This document shows positions 6,162-13,043 of a stretch of 18,246 bases of DNA, piece by piece. Position 1 is the stretch's first letter. Each line of letters starts with the position of its first letter. The stretch is from an uncultured Elusimicrobiales bacterium (GTDB lineage: Bacteria; Elusimicrobiota; Elusimicrobia; Elusimicrobiales; Elusimicrobiaceae), in assembly GCA_905235355.1 (NCBI GenBank), contig CAJOLM010000005.1:1-18246 (forward strand), read 5' to 3'. Both the position numbers and the translations under genes were made by a program. The notes below the pieces were generated by a model. It ran no database searches, had not been told where the DNA came from, and saw nothing but the letters and a program-made list of their open reading frames with translations.

Positions 6162-6827
6162 TTATTTCTTGAAATGTTGTATGGCACTATGGGCGGCATC
6201 TTGCTCCGCTAATTTTTTACTTTTGCCCTTTCCTACGCCATAGCATTTTCCGTCCACCGTTACTTCCACGGTAAAGATTTTATCGTGCTCCGGCCCTACC
6301 GTTTGCACGATTTCATAACTTGGTACGCTGCGGCTGCGCTTTTGCACATATTCCTGCAACATACTTTTATAATCTCCGCTGTCCTGGGTCAGTGCTTGCG
6401 TTTTAACCCAAGGTAGTACTACTTGACGTGCCGCTTCATACCCGCCGTCTAAATAGACCGCTCCGATAACCGCTTCCATCGCATTAGACAAAATACTATC
6501 GCGCTGGCGACCGCCGGTGGAGAGTTCTCCATGCCCAAGGCGCAAGAAACGCCCCAGGTCCAACTCTTTGGCCCATAGGTATAAATTATGCCTGGAAACG
6601 AGGTTTGATTTGATTTTAGAAAGCACTCCCTCTTCGCTATGCGGGCATTGGCAGTAAATATAGTCAGCCACAATGGCCCCTAAAATACTATCCCCCAGGA
6701 ATTCCAACCGCTCATTATGAGCAATTGCCCGGTGTTCACCTGCAAAAGACTTATGAGTGAGTGCTTCCTTTAAAATCGCCGCGTTTTCAAAGCAATATCC
6801 GATAATGGATTCTAGCTCTGTCGGCAC
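6162..6827 (-). CDS. rnc: Ribonuclease III
   Basis: A 221-residue endonuclease that cuts double-stranded RNA, acting in rRNA maturation and mRNA decay. The RNase III signature NERLEFLGDS is at 38-47, with the acidic residues E42 and D46. The second catalytic block SNAMEAVIGAVYLDGG is at 114-129, with E118. A double-stranded RNA-binding domain fills about 152-220 (DYKSMLQEYVQ...KKLAEQDAAHSAIQ). The length is typical. The start is GTG at 6827, 6 nt after the acpP stop, because the family N-terminus (ELESIIGYCF...ALTHKS) begins right there. No Shine-Dalgarno is visible, so translation is probably coupled to acpP. Placement directly after acpP is the common bacterial order. Confidence 0.95.
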   Translation of the reverse strand: MPTELESIIGYCFENAAILKEALTHKSFAGEHRAIAHNERLEFLGDSILGAIVADYIYCQCPHSEEGVLSKIKSNLVSRHNLYLWAKELDLGRFLRLGHGELSTGGRQRDSILSNAMEAVIGAVYLDGGYEAARQVVLPWVKTQALTQDSGDYKSMLQEYVQKRSRSVPSYEIVQTVGPEHDKIFTVEVTVDGKCYGVGKGKSKKLAEQDAAHSAIQHFKK

Positions 6828-6833
6828 GTGAAT

Positions 6834-7079
6834 TTATTTTTTGGCATTGGCTTCAATATAGCTGACAGCTTCGCCTACGGTTTTGATTTTTTCCGCTTTA
6901 TCGTCCGGGATTTCAATATCAAACTCTTCTTCCAGAGCCATAATGAGTTCCACGGTATCCAAGGAATCAGCACCCAAGTCATTTACGAATTGGGCTTCGG
7001 GTTTCACTTGGTCAGCTTCTACACCGAGCTGTTCCACGATAATGTTTTTCACTCTTTCTTGTACGTTTTCTACAGACAT
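6834..7079 (-). CDS. acpP: Acyl carrier protein
   Basis: An 81-residue acidic protein that carries growing acyl chains on a phosphopantetheine arm during fatty acid synthesis. The attachment serine is S39 in the classic GADSLDTVELIMALEEEF block (36-53). The length and helix pattern are standard. GGAGG lies 7 nt before the ATG, a strong ribosome site in keeping with the high expression usual for ACP. It sits between fabG (20 nt upstream) and rnc (6 nt downstream). Confidence 0.97.
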   Translation of the reverse strand: MSVENVQERVKNIIVEQLGVEADQVKPEAQFVNDLGADSLDTVELIMALEEEFDIEIPDDKAEKIKTVGEAVSYIEANAKK

Positions 7080-7099
7080 ATTGTCCTCCGAATATATAC

Positions 7100-7843
7100 T
7101 TAAATGTATAATCCGCCATTGACGGCCAACACGTGCCCCGTAATATAGGCTGCGTCCTGGCTGGCCAAAAACATCACTGCTTTGGCGATGTCCTGCGGTT
7201 CTGCAAATCTCTTTAGCGCAATGGACTCAAAAGCTTTTTCTTTCATTTCTTCGCTCAAGGCATCTGTCATAGCCGTGCGCACAAAACCCGGCGCCACCGC
7301 ATTGACACGCACCCCGCGTGAGCCAAATTCCTTGGCTAGCGATTTTGTCAGGCCGATAATGCCTGCCTTGCTAGCTGCGTAATTGGCTTGCCCGGCATTG
7401 CCCATTTGGCCAATGACGGAAGAAATATTTACGATACTGCCGCTGCGTTTTTTAAACATCACTTTGAGTGCAGCTTTACTCATTAAAAAGGTACCGGTTA
7501 AATTGACATTTAGCACACTGTTCCAATCCGCTTCACTCATACGGACGACCAGACCGTCCTTGGTAATTCCGGCATTATTCACCAGCACATCCAGGCCACC
7601 TAATTCTTTGACAGTGCCTTCAATAAAAGCAGCGCAATCATCCTCGCTGGAAATATCGGTACGCAAGCCAAATACTTTGCCGCCAAAAGCCGCCAGTTTT
7701 TTGACCGTTTCCTGTACAGCATCTTCGTGCGTACCACAAATAGCCACATCTGCTCCGGCTTGTGCAAATGCCTCTGCCAGCGCATATCCAATTCCGCGCG
7801 TGGCACCCGTAATGGCTACTTTTTGTCCTTTAAAATCAAACAT
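7100..7843 (-). CDS. fabG: 3-oxoacyl-ACP reductase
   Basis: A 247-residue short-chain dehydrogenase that uses NADPH to reduce 3-ketoacyl-ACP in the first reductive step of fatty acid elongation. The nucleotide-binding TGATRGIG is at 12-19 and NNAG at 89-92. The catalytic set is N114, S142, Y155 and K159, in ISSVIGQMGNAGQANYAASK (140-159). The match to FabG through GQMGN.GQANYAASKAG is close. The start ATG directly abuts the plsX TAG. The plsX end provides the GGGGGA ribosome site. The cofactor and role are firm from family knowledge and from the plsX/acpP neighbours. Confidence 0.95.
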   Translation of the reverse strand: MFDFKGQKVAITGATRGIGYALAEAFAQAGADVAICGTHEDAVQETVKKLAAFGGKVFGLRTDISSEDDCAAFIEGTVKELGGLDVLVNNAGITKDGLVVRMSEADWNSVLNVNLTGTFLMSKAALKVMFKKRSGSIVNISSVIGQMGNAGQANYAASKAGIIGLTKSLAKEFGSRGVRVNAVAPGFVRTAMTDALSEEMKEKAFESIALKRFAEPQDIAKAVMFLASQDAAYITGHVLAVNGGLYI

Positions 7844-8887
7844 CTATTCCCCCGCGGCTTCCGCTGCTTCAATTTTAGCAAATACTCCTTGCAGCGAAGC
7901 AATCTTATCAGCCACATCCCCAATAAAATTCTTTTTTACCAATTTTGAAGCCGTTTTTAAAGCATTAAAAATGGCAACCTCATTAGATTTACCATGGGCA
8001 ATAATAGCTACCCCGTTTACCCCAACGAGCGGCGCACCGCCGTAATTATCCGGGTTAGTATGTTTTTTCACGGCACTAAACGCACCTTTAGAAAGTAGCG
8101 CCCCGCAAATAGCCAACGGACGTTTTTTCACTTCCCGCTTAATCATGCGGATCATAATTTTGGCTAACCCTTCTGCCATCTTCAACACAATATTTCCTAC
8201 AAAACCGTCACACACAATTACGTCCGTATCGCCTGTGTTTACATCACGGCCTTCTACTGTACCCGTGAAATTAACTCCAATCTCACGCATATGCGGCACG
8301 GTGTGTTTGACTAAATAATTGCCTTTCGTTTCTTCTTCCCCGATAGACAAAACCCCCACTTTGGGTTTTTCTATATCAAACACCTTTTGCATATAGGTGG
8401 AGCCCATCACCGCAAATTGCAACAAATGAATTGGTTTGCAATCGGCATTGGCTCCCGCATCTAACAGCAAACTAACCCCTTGATAGGTTGGCATAGGGCT
8501 GGCAATTGCCGGGCGGAGTACGCCTTTGATGCGTCCCAACCCAAACAGTGCCGCCACCATAGCAGCCCCGCTATGTCCGGCAGAAACAAAAGCATCTGCC
8601 GCACCTTTATGCACGAGTTCTGCACAGACTACAATGCTGGCATCTTTTTTCGTGCGTACTTCTTTAGCCGGTTCCGCTCCCATGTCAATGACGTTGGGTG
8701 CGTGAACAATAGAAATATGTTTCGGCAATGTAGAATGCCCCAGATTAGCGAGTTCCTGGCGGATTATTTTTTCATCTCCCACCAAGATGATTTCCACCCC
8801 CAAACGCCGCGCTGCCTGCAAAGCACCGCGCACATTAGGGTTGGCTCCAAAATCCCCGCCTAAAGCATCCAGGGCTATTCTAATCAT
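7844..8887 (-). CDS. plsX: Phosphate acyltransferase PlsX
   Basis: A 347-residue enzyme that converts acyl-ACP to acyl-phosphate, the first step of phospholipid synthesis by the PlsX/PlsY route. The N-terminal DALGGDFG (7-14) is the family signature, followed by blocks such as ANVIDMGAEPAKEVRTKKDASI and SAGHSGAAMVAALFGLGRIKG. The length is usual. Between rpmF and fabG it keeps the widespread yceD-rpmF-plsX order. Upstream of the ATG (CACCTTCTTAT) no clear Shine-Dalgarno is seen. It lies 11 nt after rpmF and is likely coupled to it. Confidence 0.95.
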   Translation of the reverse strand: MIRIALDALGGDFGANPNVRGALQAARRLGVEIILVGDEKIIRQELANLGHSTLPKHISIVHAPNVIDMGAEPAKEVRTKKDASIVVCAELVHKGAADAFVSAGHSGAAMVAALFGLGRIKGVLRPAIASPMPTYQGVSLLLDAGANADCKPIHLLQFAVMGSTYMQKVFDIEKPKVGVLSIGEEETKGNYLVKHTVPHMREIGVNFTGTVEGRDVNTGDTDVIVCDGFVGNIVLKMAEGLAKIMIRMIKREVKKRPLAICGALLSKGAFSAVKKHTNPDNYGGAPLVGVNGVAIIAHGKSNEVAIFNALKTASKLVKKNFIGDVADKIASLQGVFAKIEAAEAAGE

Positions 8888-8898
8888 ATAAGAAGGTG

Positions 8899-9105
8899 TT
8901 ATTTAGCTGCTTCTTCTTTTTTGGCCGCTTTTTGGGCGACAACTACACGGTCTTTATAAAACCCGCAAGAAGGGCAGACGTTGTGAGGTAAGCGCATGGC
9001 TTTGCAATTGGGGCATTCCACCAGTTGCGCCACTTCAATCACAGAATTGTGAGATCTTCTTAAATCTCTTCTGGAACGGGTATGTTTTTTCTTCGGATTA
9101 GGCAT
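8899..9105 (-). CDS. rpmF: 50S ribosomal protein L32, zinc-binding form
   Basis: A 68-residue basic protein of the large ribosomal subunit. The N-terminus MPNPKKKHTRSRRDLRRSH is the L32 signature. Four cysteines (31, 34, 44, 47: CPNC...CPSC) form the zinc ribbon, so this is the Cys-plus form and not a zinc-independent paralogue. AGGAG precedes the ATG at normal spacing. It lies 18 nt after yceD and 11 nt before plsX. Confidence 0.96.
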   Translation of the reverse strand: MPNPKKKHTRSRRDLRRSHNSVIEVAQLVECPNCKAMRLPHNVCPSCGFYKDRVVVAQKAAKKEEAAK

Positions 9106-9123
9106 TTTGTCACTCCTGCTAAT

Positions 9124-9618
9124 TTACTTAAATTTTCCTTTCAGCGCTGCAAACGGCGAAAGGATTTCCGGCTGGCACGAGCACGGACCTTCATTCAAAT
9201 CTTTTCCGCACTGCGGGCACAGGCCTTTGCATGTGGGACTACATAAAAATTGAATATCTTCAGTCAATGCGAGCGTTTGCCGCACAAGAGACATTATATC
9301 AATTATTTCAGCTTGTGCGCCATAGGTCTCAAAAAATTGTTCTTCAAAATTCTGGTTCACTTCTTTTAAGCACCGGTCACAACGCACCTGGCGTACACCC
9401 CATACCCGACCGCGTACGGTAATCTCTTTACCGGTAGGCCAAAACTCCAGCTCCACATGTACTTGCGTAATTTTATTAGGAGGCGTAAACAGCGTATCAA
9501 AATATTTAGGCGCCAGTTTGGCAGAACACTTTAGCCCGCCATTACGCACGATATCCTGCGTACGAAAACGCAAATCTTCCGGCACATCATAATTTTGATA
9601 AAACGAATTATCCGTCAT
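9124..9618 (-). CDS. yceD: YceD/DUF177 protein, linked to 23S rRNA accumulation
   Basis: A 164-residue protein of the DUF177 family. In other bacteria YceD is needed for normal accumulation of large-subunit rRNA; the mechanism is unclear. The core reads VRGRVWGVRQVRCDRCL (68-84), with a CxxC at 80-83. A C-terminal cysteine cluster (C126, C130, C134, C137, then C146 and C148) looks like a metal site. The family typically sits just before rpmF, as here. No Shine-Dalgarno precedes the ATG. An extended -10 box ends exactly 6 nt upstream, so the mRNA is probably leaderless. It is the first gene of the seven-gene operon. Confidence 0.88.
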   Translation of the reverse strand: MTDNSFYQNYDVPEDLRFRTQDIVRNGGLKCSAKLAPKYFDTLFTPPNKITQVHVELEFWPTGKEITVRGRVWGVRQVRCDRCLKEVNQNFEEQFFETYGAQAEIIDIMSLVRQTLALTEDIQFLCSPTCKGLCPQCGKDLNEGPCSCQPEILSPFAALKGKFK

Positions 9619-9624
9619 AGTTAT

Positions 9625-9633
9625 ATTGTAGCA
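9625..9633 (-). promoter_or_regulatory. Extended -10 promoter of the yceD operon (leaderless)
   Basis: TGC-TACAAT on the - strand, then ATAACT, then ATG. Transcription would start at or within a base of the start codon. The -35 region is poor (CAGACG at 18 nt) and overlaps the 13-nt palindrome GCAGACCGTCTGC at 9643-9655, a possible operator. Confidence 0.65.
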
Positions 9634-9670
9634 AATTAATCAGCAGACCGTCTGCAGCGGCGACTGTAGA

Positions 9671-9703
9671 AAAGAGGGCAAGACGCATTGTCTTGCCCTC
9701 TTT
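9671..9703 (-). terminator. Terminator of the Pal-like lipoprotein gene
   Basis: A 14-bp perfect stem (AAAGAGGGCAAGAC at 9671-9684, its complement at 9690-9703) with a 5-nt loop. On the - strand it continues TTTTCT. It lies 18 nt after the lipoprotein gene stop and before the yceD promoter. Confidence 0.88.
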
Positions 9704-9721
9704 AAATAATCGGGAAACAAA

Positions 9722-10264
9722 TTAATAAACAGAGTTCCACGTGCGGGTAGTCAGCACAAAATGTACCCGACGATTGGTCCAGCGGCCTTCCGGACTATTG
9801 TCAAGCGTCAAAGGTCTGTCCGCCCCATAGGAATGTATGCGAATGCGATCTGCACGGACGCCGCGGCTAACCAAATAGGACTTCATAGCCGCCGCACGCG
9901 CCCCGCCCAGCCAGTAGTTATAATCTTTATCACCTACGATATCGGTATTGCCTTCAATCACCAGTTTCAAACTTTCGCGGTTGTTTAAAATTTCCACCAA
10001 CTTGTCTAACAATTCATACGAATAATCGGGCGGACGGATAGAATCAAACTTGTAAGTAATATCCGGCAATTGCATACTTTCAGCCATTTGTTGCGCTGTC
10101 TGCTTAAACAGCCGCGCATTACGTTTGGCTTCCAGCTGGATAATCGGGTCCTGGTCCTCCACCACGGGAATATCCGGTGCATCATCTGCCGCAGGTTTAT
10201 TGCTGGCACAAGCAGCCAGTAACCCTGCTGCCACACAAATCAATAAAATTTTACTTAGTTTCAT
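9722..10264 (-). CDS. OmpA/Pal-type peptidoglycan-binding lipoprotein
   Basis: A 180-residue outer-membrane lipoprotein. The signal peptide MKLSKILLICVAAGLLAAC ends in the lipobox LAAC, with the lipidated Cys at 19. An acidic, Pro/Ala-rich linker runs to about 40. The C-terminal OmpA domain (about 70-172) contains IEGNTDIVG...YN..LGGARA...YLVSRGV and ends EGRWTNRRVHFVL, with the Asp (D108) and Arg (R123) that hold peptidoglycan in this fold. It tethers the outer membrane to the wall. No Tol genes are nearby, so Pal itself is not certain. The start is ATG at 10264 because GGGAGGAAATC precedes it and the signal peptide begins there. A longer frame upstream runs through promoter sequence. Confidence 0.9.
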   Translation of the reverse strand: MKLSKILLICVAAGLLAACASNKPAADDAPDIPVVEDQDPIIQLEAKRNARLFKQTAQQMAESMQLPDITYKFDSIRPPDYSYELLDKLVEILNNRESLKLVIEGNTDIVGDKDYNYWLGGARAAAMKSYLVSRGVRADRIRIHSYGADRPLTLDNSPEGRWTNRRVHFVLTTRTWNSVY

Positions 10265-10291
10265 GATTTCCTCCCAAAAGTTCTTTCTCAA

Positions 10292-10300
10292 ATTATAGCA
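10292..10300 (-). promoter_or_regulatory. Extended -10 promoter of the Pal-like gene
   Basis: TGC-TATAAT on the - strand, a perfect extended -10, with no recognisable -35. The predicted start near 10285 leaves a ~21-nt leader holding the GGGAGG ribosome site. Confidence 0.7.
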
Positions 10301-10390
10301 AAAGCATATCCTGCATGCGCATAAAAATTTTATTTTCTTTTTTATCCACAAAGTGTGGATTTCCTGTGGATAACTCTGTCTCCACTCTAC

Positions 10391-10435
10391 AAACCTATAA
10401 AAACAAGTAAACAAAAACTGGCTTTTTATAGGTTT
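10391..10435. repeat. 13-bp inverted repeat inside the candidate origin
   Basis: AAACCTATAAAAA (10391-10403) and its exact complement (10423-10435) flank a 19-nt loop. It is followed by TTT on the + side, so it could be a weak AT-rich terminator or a structural element between DnaA boxes. Confidence 0.6.
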
Positions 10436-10550
10436 TTTCTTAAAACCTTGTGGATAACTGCCAAAAACTGTGGATAAGTCTTATTTTTGCCTTAAAAAGC
10501 ATTTTATTTTCTCGCCCATCTCCCGACGATAAAATAAAATTTAGTCTATT

Positions 10551-10613
10551 TTTTAGGCAATTTTCAATTTTTTTAAAAAAACTGTTGACAAACCTCGTTT
10601 TTTTTGCCTAAAA
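10551..10613. repeat. 10-bp inverted repeat at the AT-rich edge of the candidate origin
   Basis: TTTTAGGCAA (10551-10560) and TTGCCTAAAA (10604-10613) surround a very AT-rich 43-nt core with TTTTTTTAAAAAAA-like sequence. Whether it is functional is unknown. Confidence 0.5.
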
Positions 10614-10636
10614 CCCACCTAAAACAGCCATTTTCC

Positions 10637-11596
10637 TTATTTTTTCAGCTTGATTTTGGTGGTAAAGTCCACATTATCCACAGTAACGCTTAATTTTACC
10701 TTGCCTGTGGCTGCGCCAGCGATGGGAGTCAGCTCCCCAGTTGCTGCATCCCAGCTCACATAGGGCGGGCTAATACGCAAATCCAGCCCCAGCACATCAA
10801 ATTGTTGTCCGTTGGCTAAAGTAGCTTGCAAGGTCAGCACCGCTTTTTCATTAGCGGATAAAGACAATTTGTTCGGCACGGTCGATCCCTGCACTTTTAC
10901 TACCGTTACTTCCTCAGCCGGAGCAAACAAATAATCCAAATTAAGCGCACTAAATAAAGTAGCATCCGGATCAATCTTCGTCACAAAATCCGGCCCATAT
11001 TCCCCATTTAATTGTTGCCAGCTGGTCTGCCACGCCGCTAATTCTGCGCGCGTGCCGGCGGCTAAAATACGCATAGACGGGTCCATATTAGCCCACAAAA
11101 GGGCTTCTTCTCCGCCGTGCACCAACACTGCCCGGCCAAATAAATCCTTACGCGCCAGCAACATTTGCAAGGCTTTCGCCCCTGCACCACCAAGGGCTGC
11201 TACTCCACGGTACGGTGCATCTGTCAGCGTGGAATAATTGGTATCAATATAGGGTATTAACTCCTGCGCAAAGAATAGGGTGAGCTTAGAAACATTTGCT
11301 AAATCTTTATCGGTAAAATTAATACCCACAAAAATCGCTTTGCGGCCCGACTTATCTAAAACGGCTTGGGCTGCTTCCGCATCTTTGGGGATAGCTCCTA
11401 ATAAATATACCACCGGATAACGCTGATGCAGCGGCACCGCAGACTCCGGCAAAAAGACCGTTACTGTTTTATCCGGCATAGTAGCGGATGGAAAATTAAG
11501 AAAAGTTTCGCGGGACGGATTAATCAGCATGAGCGATTCTCCGCCGAAAGCCAACACAGGGCACAACAGAACCAGCAGTAAAAGTAATTTTTTCAT
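10637..11596 (-). CDS. Secreted esterase-like protein lacking the nucleophile serine
   Basis: A 319-residue exported protein. The signal peptide is MKKLLLLLVLLCPVLAFG (about 1-18). Residues 40-170 resemble the esterase-D type alpha/beta hydrolase family: VTVFLPESA, YPVVYLLG, ELIPYIDTNYST and YRGVAALGGAGAKAL. In that family the last block reads R..AG.SMGG with Ser as nucleophile. Here the aligned residue is Gly (about G136), so hydrolase activity is doubtful. The C-terminal ~95 residues are beta-rich and look like an Ig-type domain (VDNVDFTTKIKLKK at the end). It could be a binding protein derived from an esterase. The -10 TAGAAT lies 6 nt before the ATG with no ribosome site, suggesting a leaderless mRNA. 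Its 3' end contains a DnaA box. Confidence 0.7.
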   Translation of the reverse strand: MKKLLLLLVLLCPVLAFGGESLMLINPSRETFLNFPSATMPDKTVTVFLPESAVPLHQRYPVVYLLGAIPKDAEAAQAVLDKSGRKAIFVGINFTDKDLANVSKLTLFFAQELIPYIDTNYSTLTDAPYRGVAALGGAGAKALQMLLARKDLFGRAVLVHGGEEALLWANMDPSMRILAAGTRAELAAWQTSWQQLNGEYGPDFVTKIDPDATLFSALNLDYLFAPAEEVTVVKVQGSTVPNKLSLSANEKAVLTLQATLANGQQFDVLGLDLRISPPYVSWDAATGELTPIAGAATGKVKLSVTVDNVDFTTKIKLKK

Positions 11597-11602
11597 ACAG
11601 AC

Positions 11603-11611
11603 ATTCTAACA
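11603..11611 (-). promoter_or_regulatory. Extended -10 promoter of the esterase-like gene (leaderless)
   Basis: TGT-TAGAAT on the - strand, then GTCTGT, then ATG. The spacing is identical to the yceD and HEAT-like genes. No Shine-Dalgarno is present and the -35 is not recognisable. Confidence 0.6.
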
Positions 11612-11775
11612 AAAAAATCTACCCGTTGCCTATGCGCCTATTAGTCCCGTAGGTCTTGCCTGTTGGCAAACAGCCCGGCAGGCCTAGTCCATTTATAGGT
11701 CCAAAGTCTCTTGCAATATTTCTTAAAAACCGCTAAAGTATAGCAAGATAGTTTTTACGCGCTGTGGGATTTACT

Positions 11776-11934
11776 ATGAACAAGAAACCAAACTTACGTT
11801 TTATTATGGCATTAGGCGGGCAGAAAATCATCATCTTGCAAGATGATGAAAATTTGCACGTCTATAGCGACAAAACCCCAGAGCGCAAAAATGTATCGCT
11901 GGAGCGCGTGTGCGACGTAATTGGCAAGAAATAA
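11776..11934 (+). CDS. Small hypothetical protein, 52 residues
   Basis: ATG at 11776 to TAA at 11934. The protein starts MNKKPNLRFIMALGGQKIII and ends ERVCDVIGKK. It is a soluble, charged small protein with a hydrophobic centre (KIIILQDDENLHVYS). Codon use is like the neighbours (GC-ended in places: CAG, ATC, CGC, GTG). GTGGGAT lies 7-8 nt before the ATG as a weak ribosome site. A TTGCAA...TAAAGT pair with a 17-nt spacer near 11710-11740 might be its promoter. No family is recognised. It ends 52 nt before the HEAT-like gene, which has its own promoter in that gap. The 179 nt between this gene and the esterase-like gene hold only that gene's promoter and an imperfect stem-loop near 11650-11692. 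Confidence 0.6.
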   Translation: MNKKPNLRFIMALGGQKIIILQDDENLHVYSDKTPERKNVSLERVCDVIGKK

Positions 11935-11971
11935 TGCGCCGCTATCTTTTTCCTTTTTATCCCCATTAAAT

Positions 11972-11980
11972 TGTTATAAT
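11972..11980 (+). promoter_or_regulatory. Perfect extended -10 promoter of the HEAT-like gene (leaderless)
   Basis: TGT-TATAAT, then AAAAGC, then the ATG at 11987. Transcription would begin at the start codon. No Shine-Dalgarno lies between. The -35 region is only T-rich. Confidence 0.7.
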
Positions 11981-11986
11981 AAAAGC

Positions 11987-13036
11987 ATGAAAATAGTTCT
12001 CTCTTTATTTTTATGCTTTTCTTTTTGTTTGGTCAGTGCTGCTCCGGCCCGCACGGCGCAAACAGATGAACTGGCTTCCATGATGCCGCTTTTGCAAGCC
12101 AGCACCCGCACTACAGCCCAAACACAAAAAGTGTTGCAACTGTTTGTGTCTAGCAAAAATGCTAACACCGTATTTACCACCGGAGCCAGCCTGGTGCGTT
12201 TACCGCCGCCGCTGACCCAAGAGGCTAAACTATTTAATGTTCTACTTAAAGACTCAGATGATTTGAAAAAAGTATTTGCCGCGGTCATTTTAACTGCCAT
12301 GGGTACCACGCATGAGGAATTATCCCCACTGCTCAAAGACGCCACCGCCAGCGCAGACCATGCTGTACGCGCCTATTCTGCCAGTGCTTACACTATTTTA
12401 AATCCGCAAGACAGCAGCTATGCCAGCCAAATCGTAAACCTATATATTTATGACCCGGCCTTTGCGCAGCGCGCCATGAATTTGCTAGCAGATAACGACA
12501 AGCAAGCCTTCAAATATATAAAAGAAGCTTCCCAAGCGCAAGACGAACAAGTACGCGCTGCGGCAGCTGCGTGGCTGGCAGATTTACAAGATAAAGAAGC
12601 CGCTAAGCAGTTGCTCAAAATGGCGAAGTCAGAAACTTCTCCGCAAACTATGACCGCTCTTGCCAGTGCCCTTGCCAAAAACCGCGCGTGGACGTTGGAC
12701 GAAATCGCCAAAAATTTGACAACCAATTATAATAAGCCTGCCGCCACCACCTATGCTTTAGCATTAGGTTTTATGCCCGGCTACTGCATAGACATTTTAA
12801 AGCAAAATCTGACCGGGAAAAATATCAATGCACGCGTCAATGCCATGCGCGCGGCAGCTTATATGGCCGGTGTATTAGGCAGCAACCAAGCCGCCACCTA
12901 TAGCAGCGATAAAACCTTTGACATTAGTCTGCTCAAAGGGCTTATCCCCACGTTAAGCACGCTTGCCCAAAACGGCAACGCGGCTGAAAAAGAATATGCC
13001 CAAACTGCTTTGACACAAATTGCAAAACTCAAATAG
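11987..13036 (+). CDS. Secreted HEAT-like repeat protein
   Basis: A 349-residue protein with a clear signal peptide (MKIVLSLFLCFSFCLVSAAPA, cleavage near residue 18-20) and a mature part built of alpha-helical pairs rich in Ala and Leu. Units such as DEQVRAAAAAWLADLQDKEAAKQLLKMAK and NARVNAMRAAAYMAGVLG are typical of HEAT/ARM-like scaffolds. It probably mediates protein contacts in the periplasm; the partner is unknown. The ATG at 11987 is chosen because the signal peptide begins there. The in-frame start at 11921 would add a stretch overlapping the small ORF and the promoter. The stop is 7 nt before dut, so the two form an operon. Confidence 0.8.
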   Translation: MKIVLSLFLCFSFCLVSAAPARTAQTDELASMMPLLQASTRTTAQTQKVLQLFVSSKNANTVFTTGASLVRLPPPLTQEAKLFNVLLKDSDDLKKVFAAVILTAMGTTHEELSPLLKDATASADHAVRAYSASAYTILNPQDSSYASQIVNLYIYDPAFAQRAMNLLADNDKQAFKYIKEASQAQDEQVRAAAAAWLADLQDKEAAKQLLKMAKSETSPQTMTALASALAKNRAWTLDEIAKNLTTNYNKPAATTYALALGFMPGYCIDILKQNLTGKNINARVNAMRAAAYMAGVLGSNQAATYSSDKTFDISLLKGLIPTLSTLAQNGNAAEKEYAQTALTQIAKLK

Positions 13037-13043
13037 GAAATAT

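Larger units (their letters stand above)
10342..10682. other. DnaA-box cluster in AT-rich DNA: candidate oriC
   Basis: Five perfect copies of TTATCCACA in 341 bp: + strand at 10342-10350 and 10674-10682; - strand at 10365-10373, 10449-10457 and 10469-10477. A weaker 7/9 copy is at 10354-10362. Chance would give about 0.003 copies of an exact 9-mer on two strands over this length. Between the boxes at 10500-10613 are runs of A and T that could serve as an unwinding region. The 372-bp gap between the Pal-like and esterase-like genes has no ORF, and the last box lies in the 3' end of the esterase-like gene. No dnaA or dnaN is in the window. Confidence 0.6.

Noticed and set aside
9722..10414. The longer frame of the Pal-like gene starting at 10414
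   Set aside because: The extra 50 residues are Cys/Lys-rich junk running through the promoter and a DnaA box. The signal peptide and GGGAGG site fix the start at 10264.
11650..11692. Imperfect stem-loop in the gap before the 52-residue ORF as a small RNA
   Set aside because: The pairing has gaps, there is no T-run after it and no clear promoter before it.
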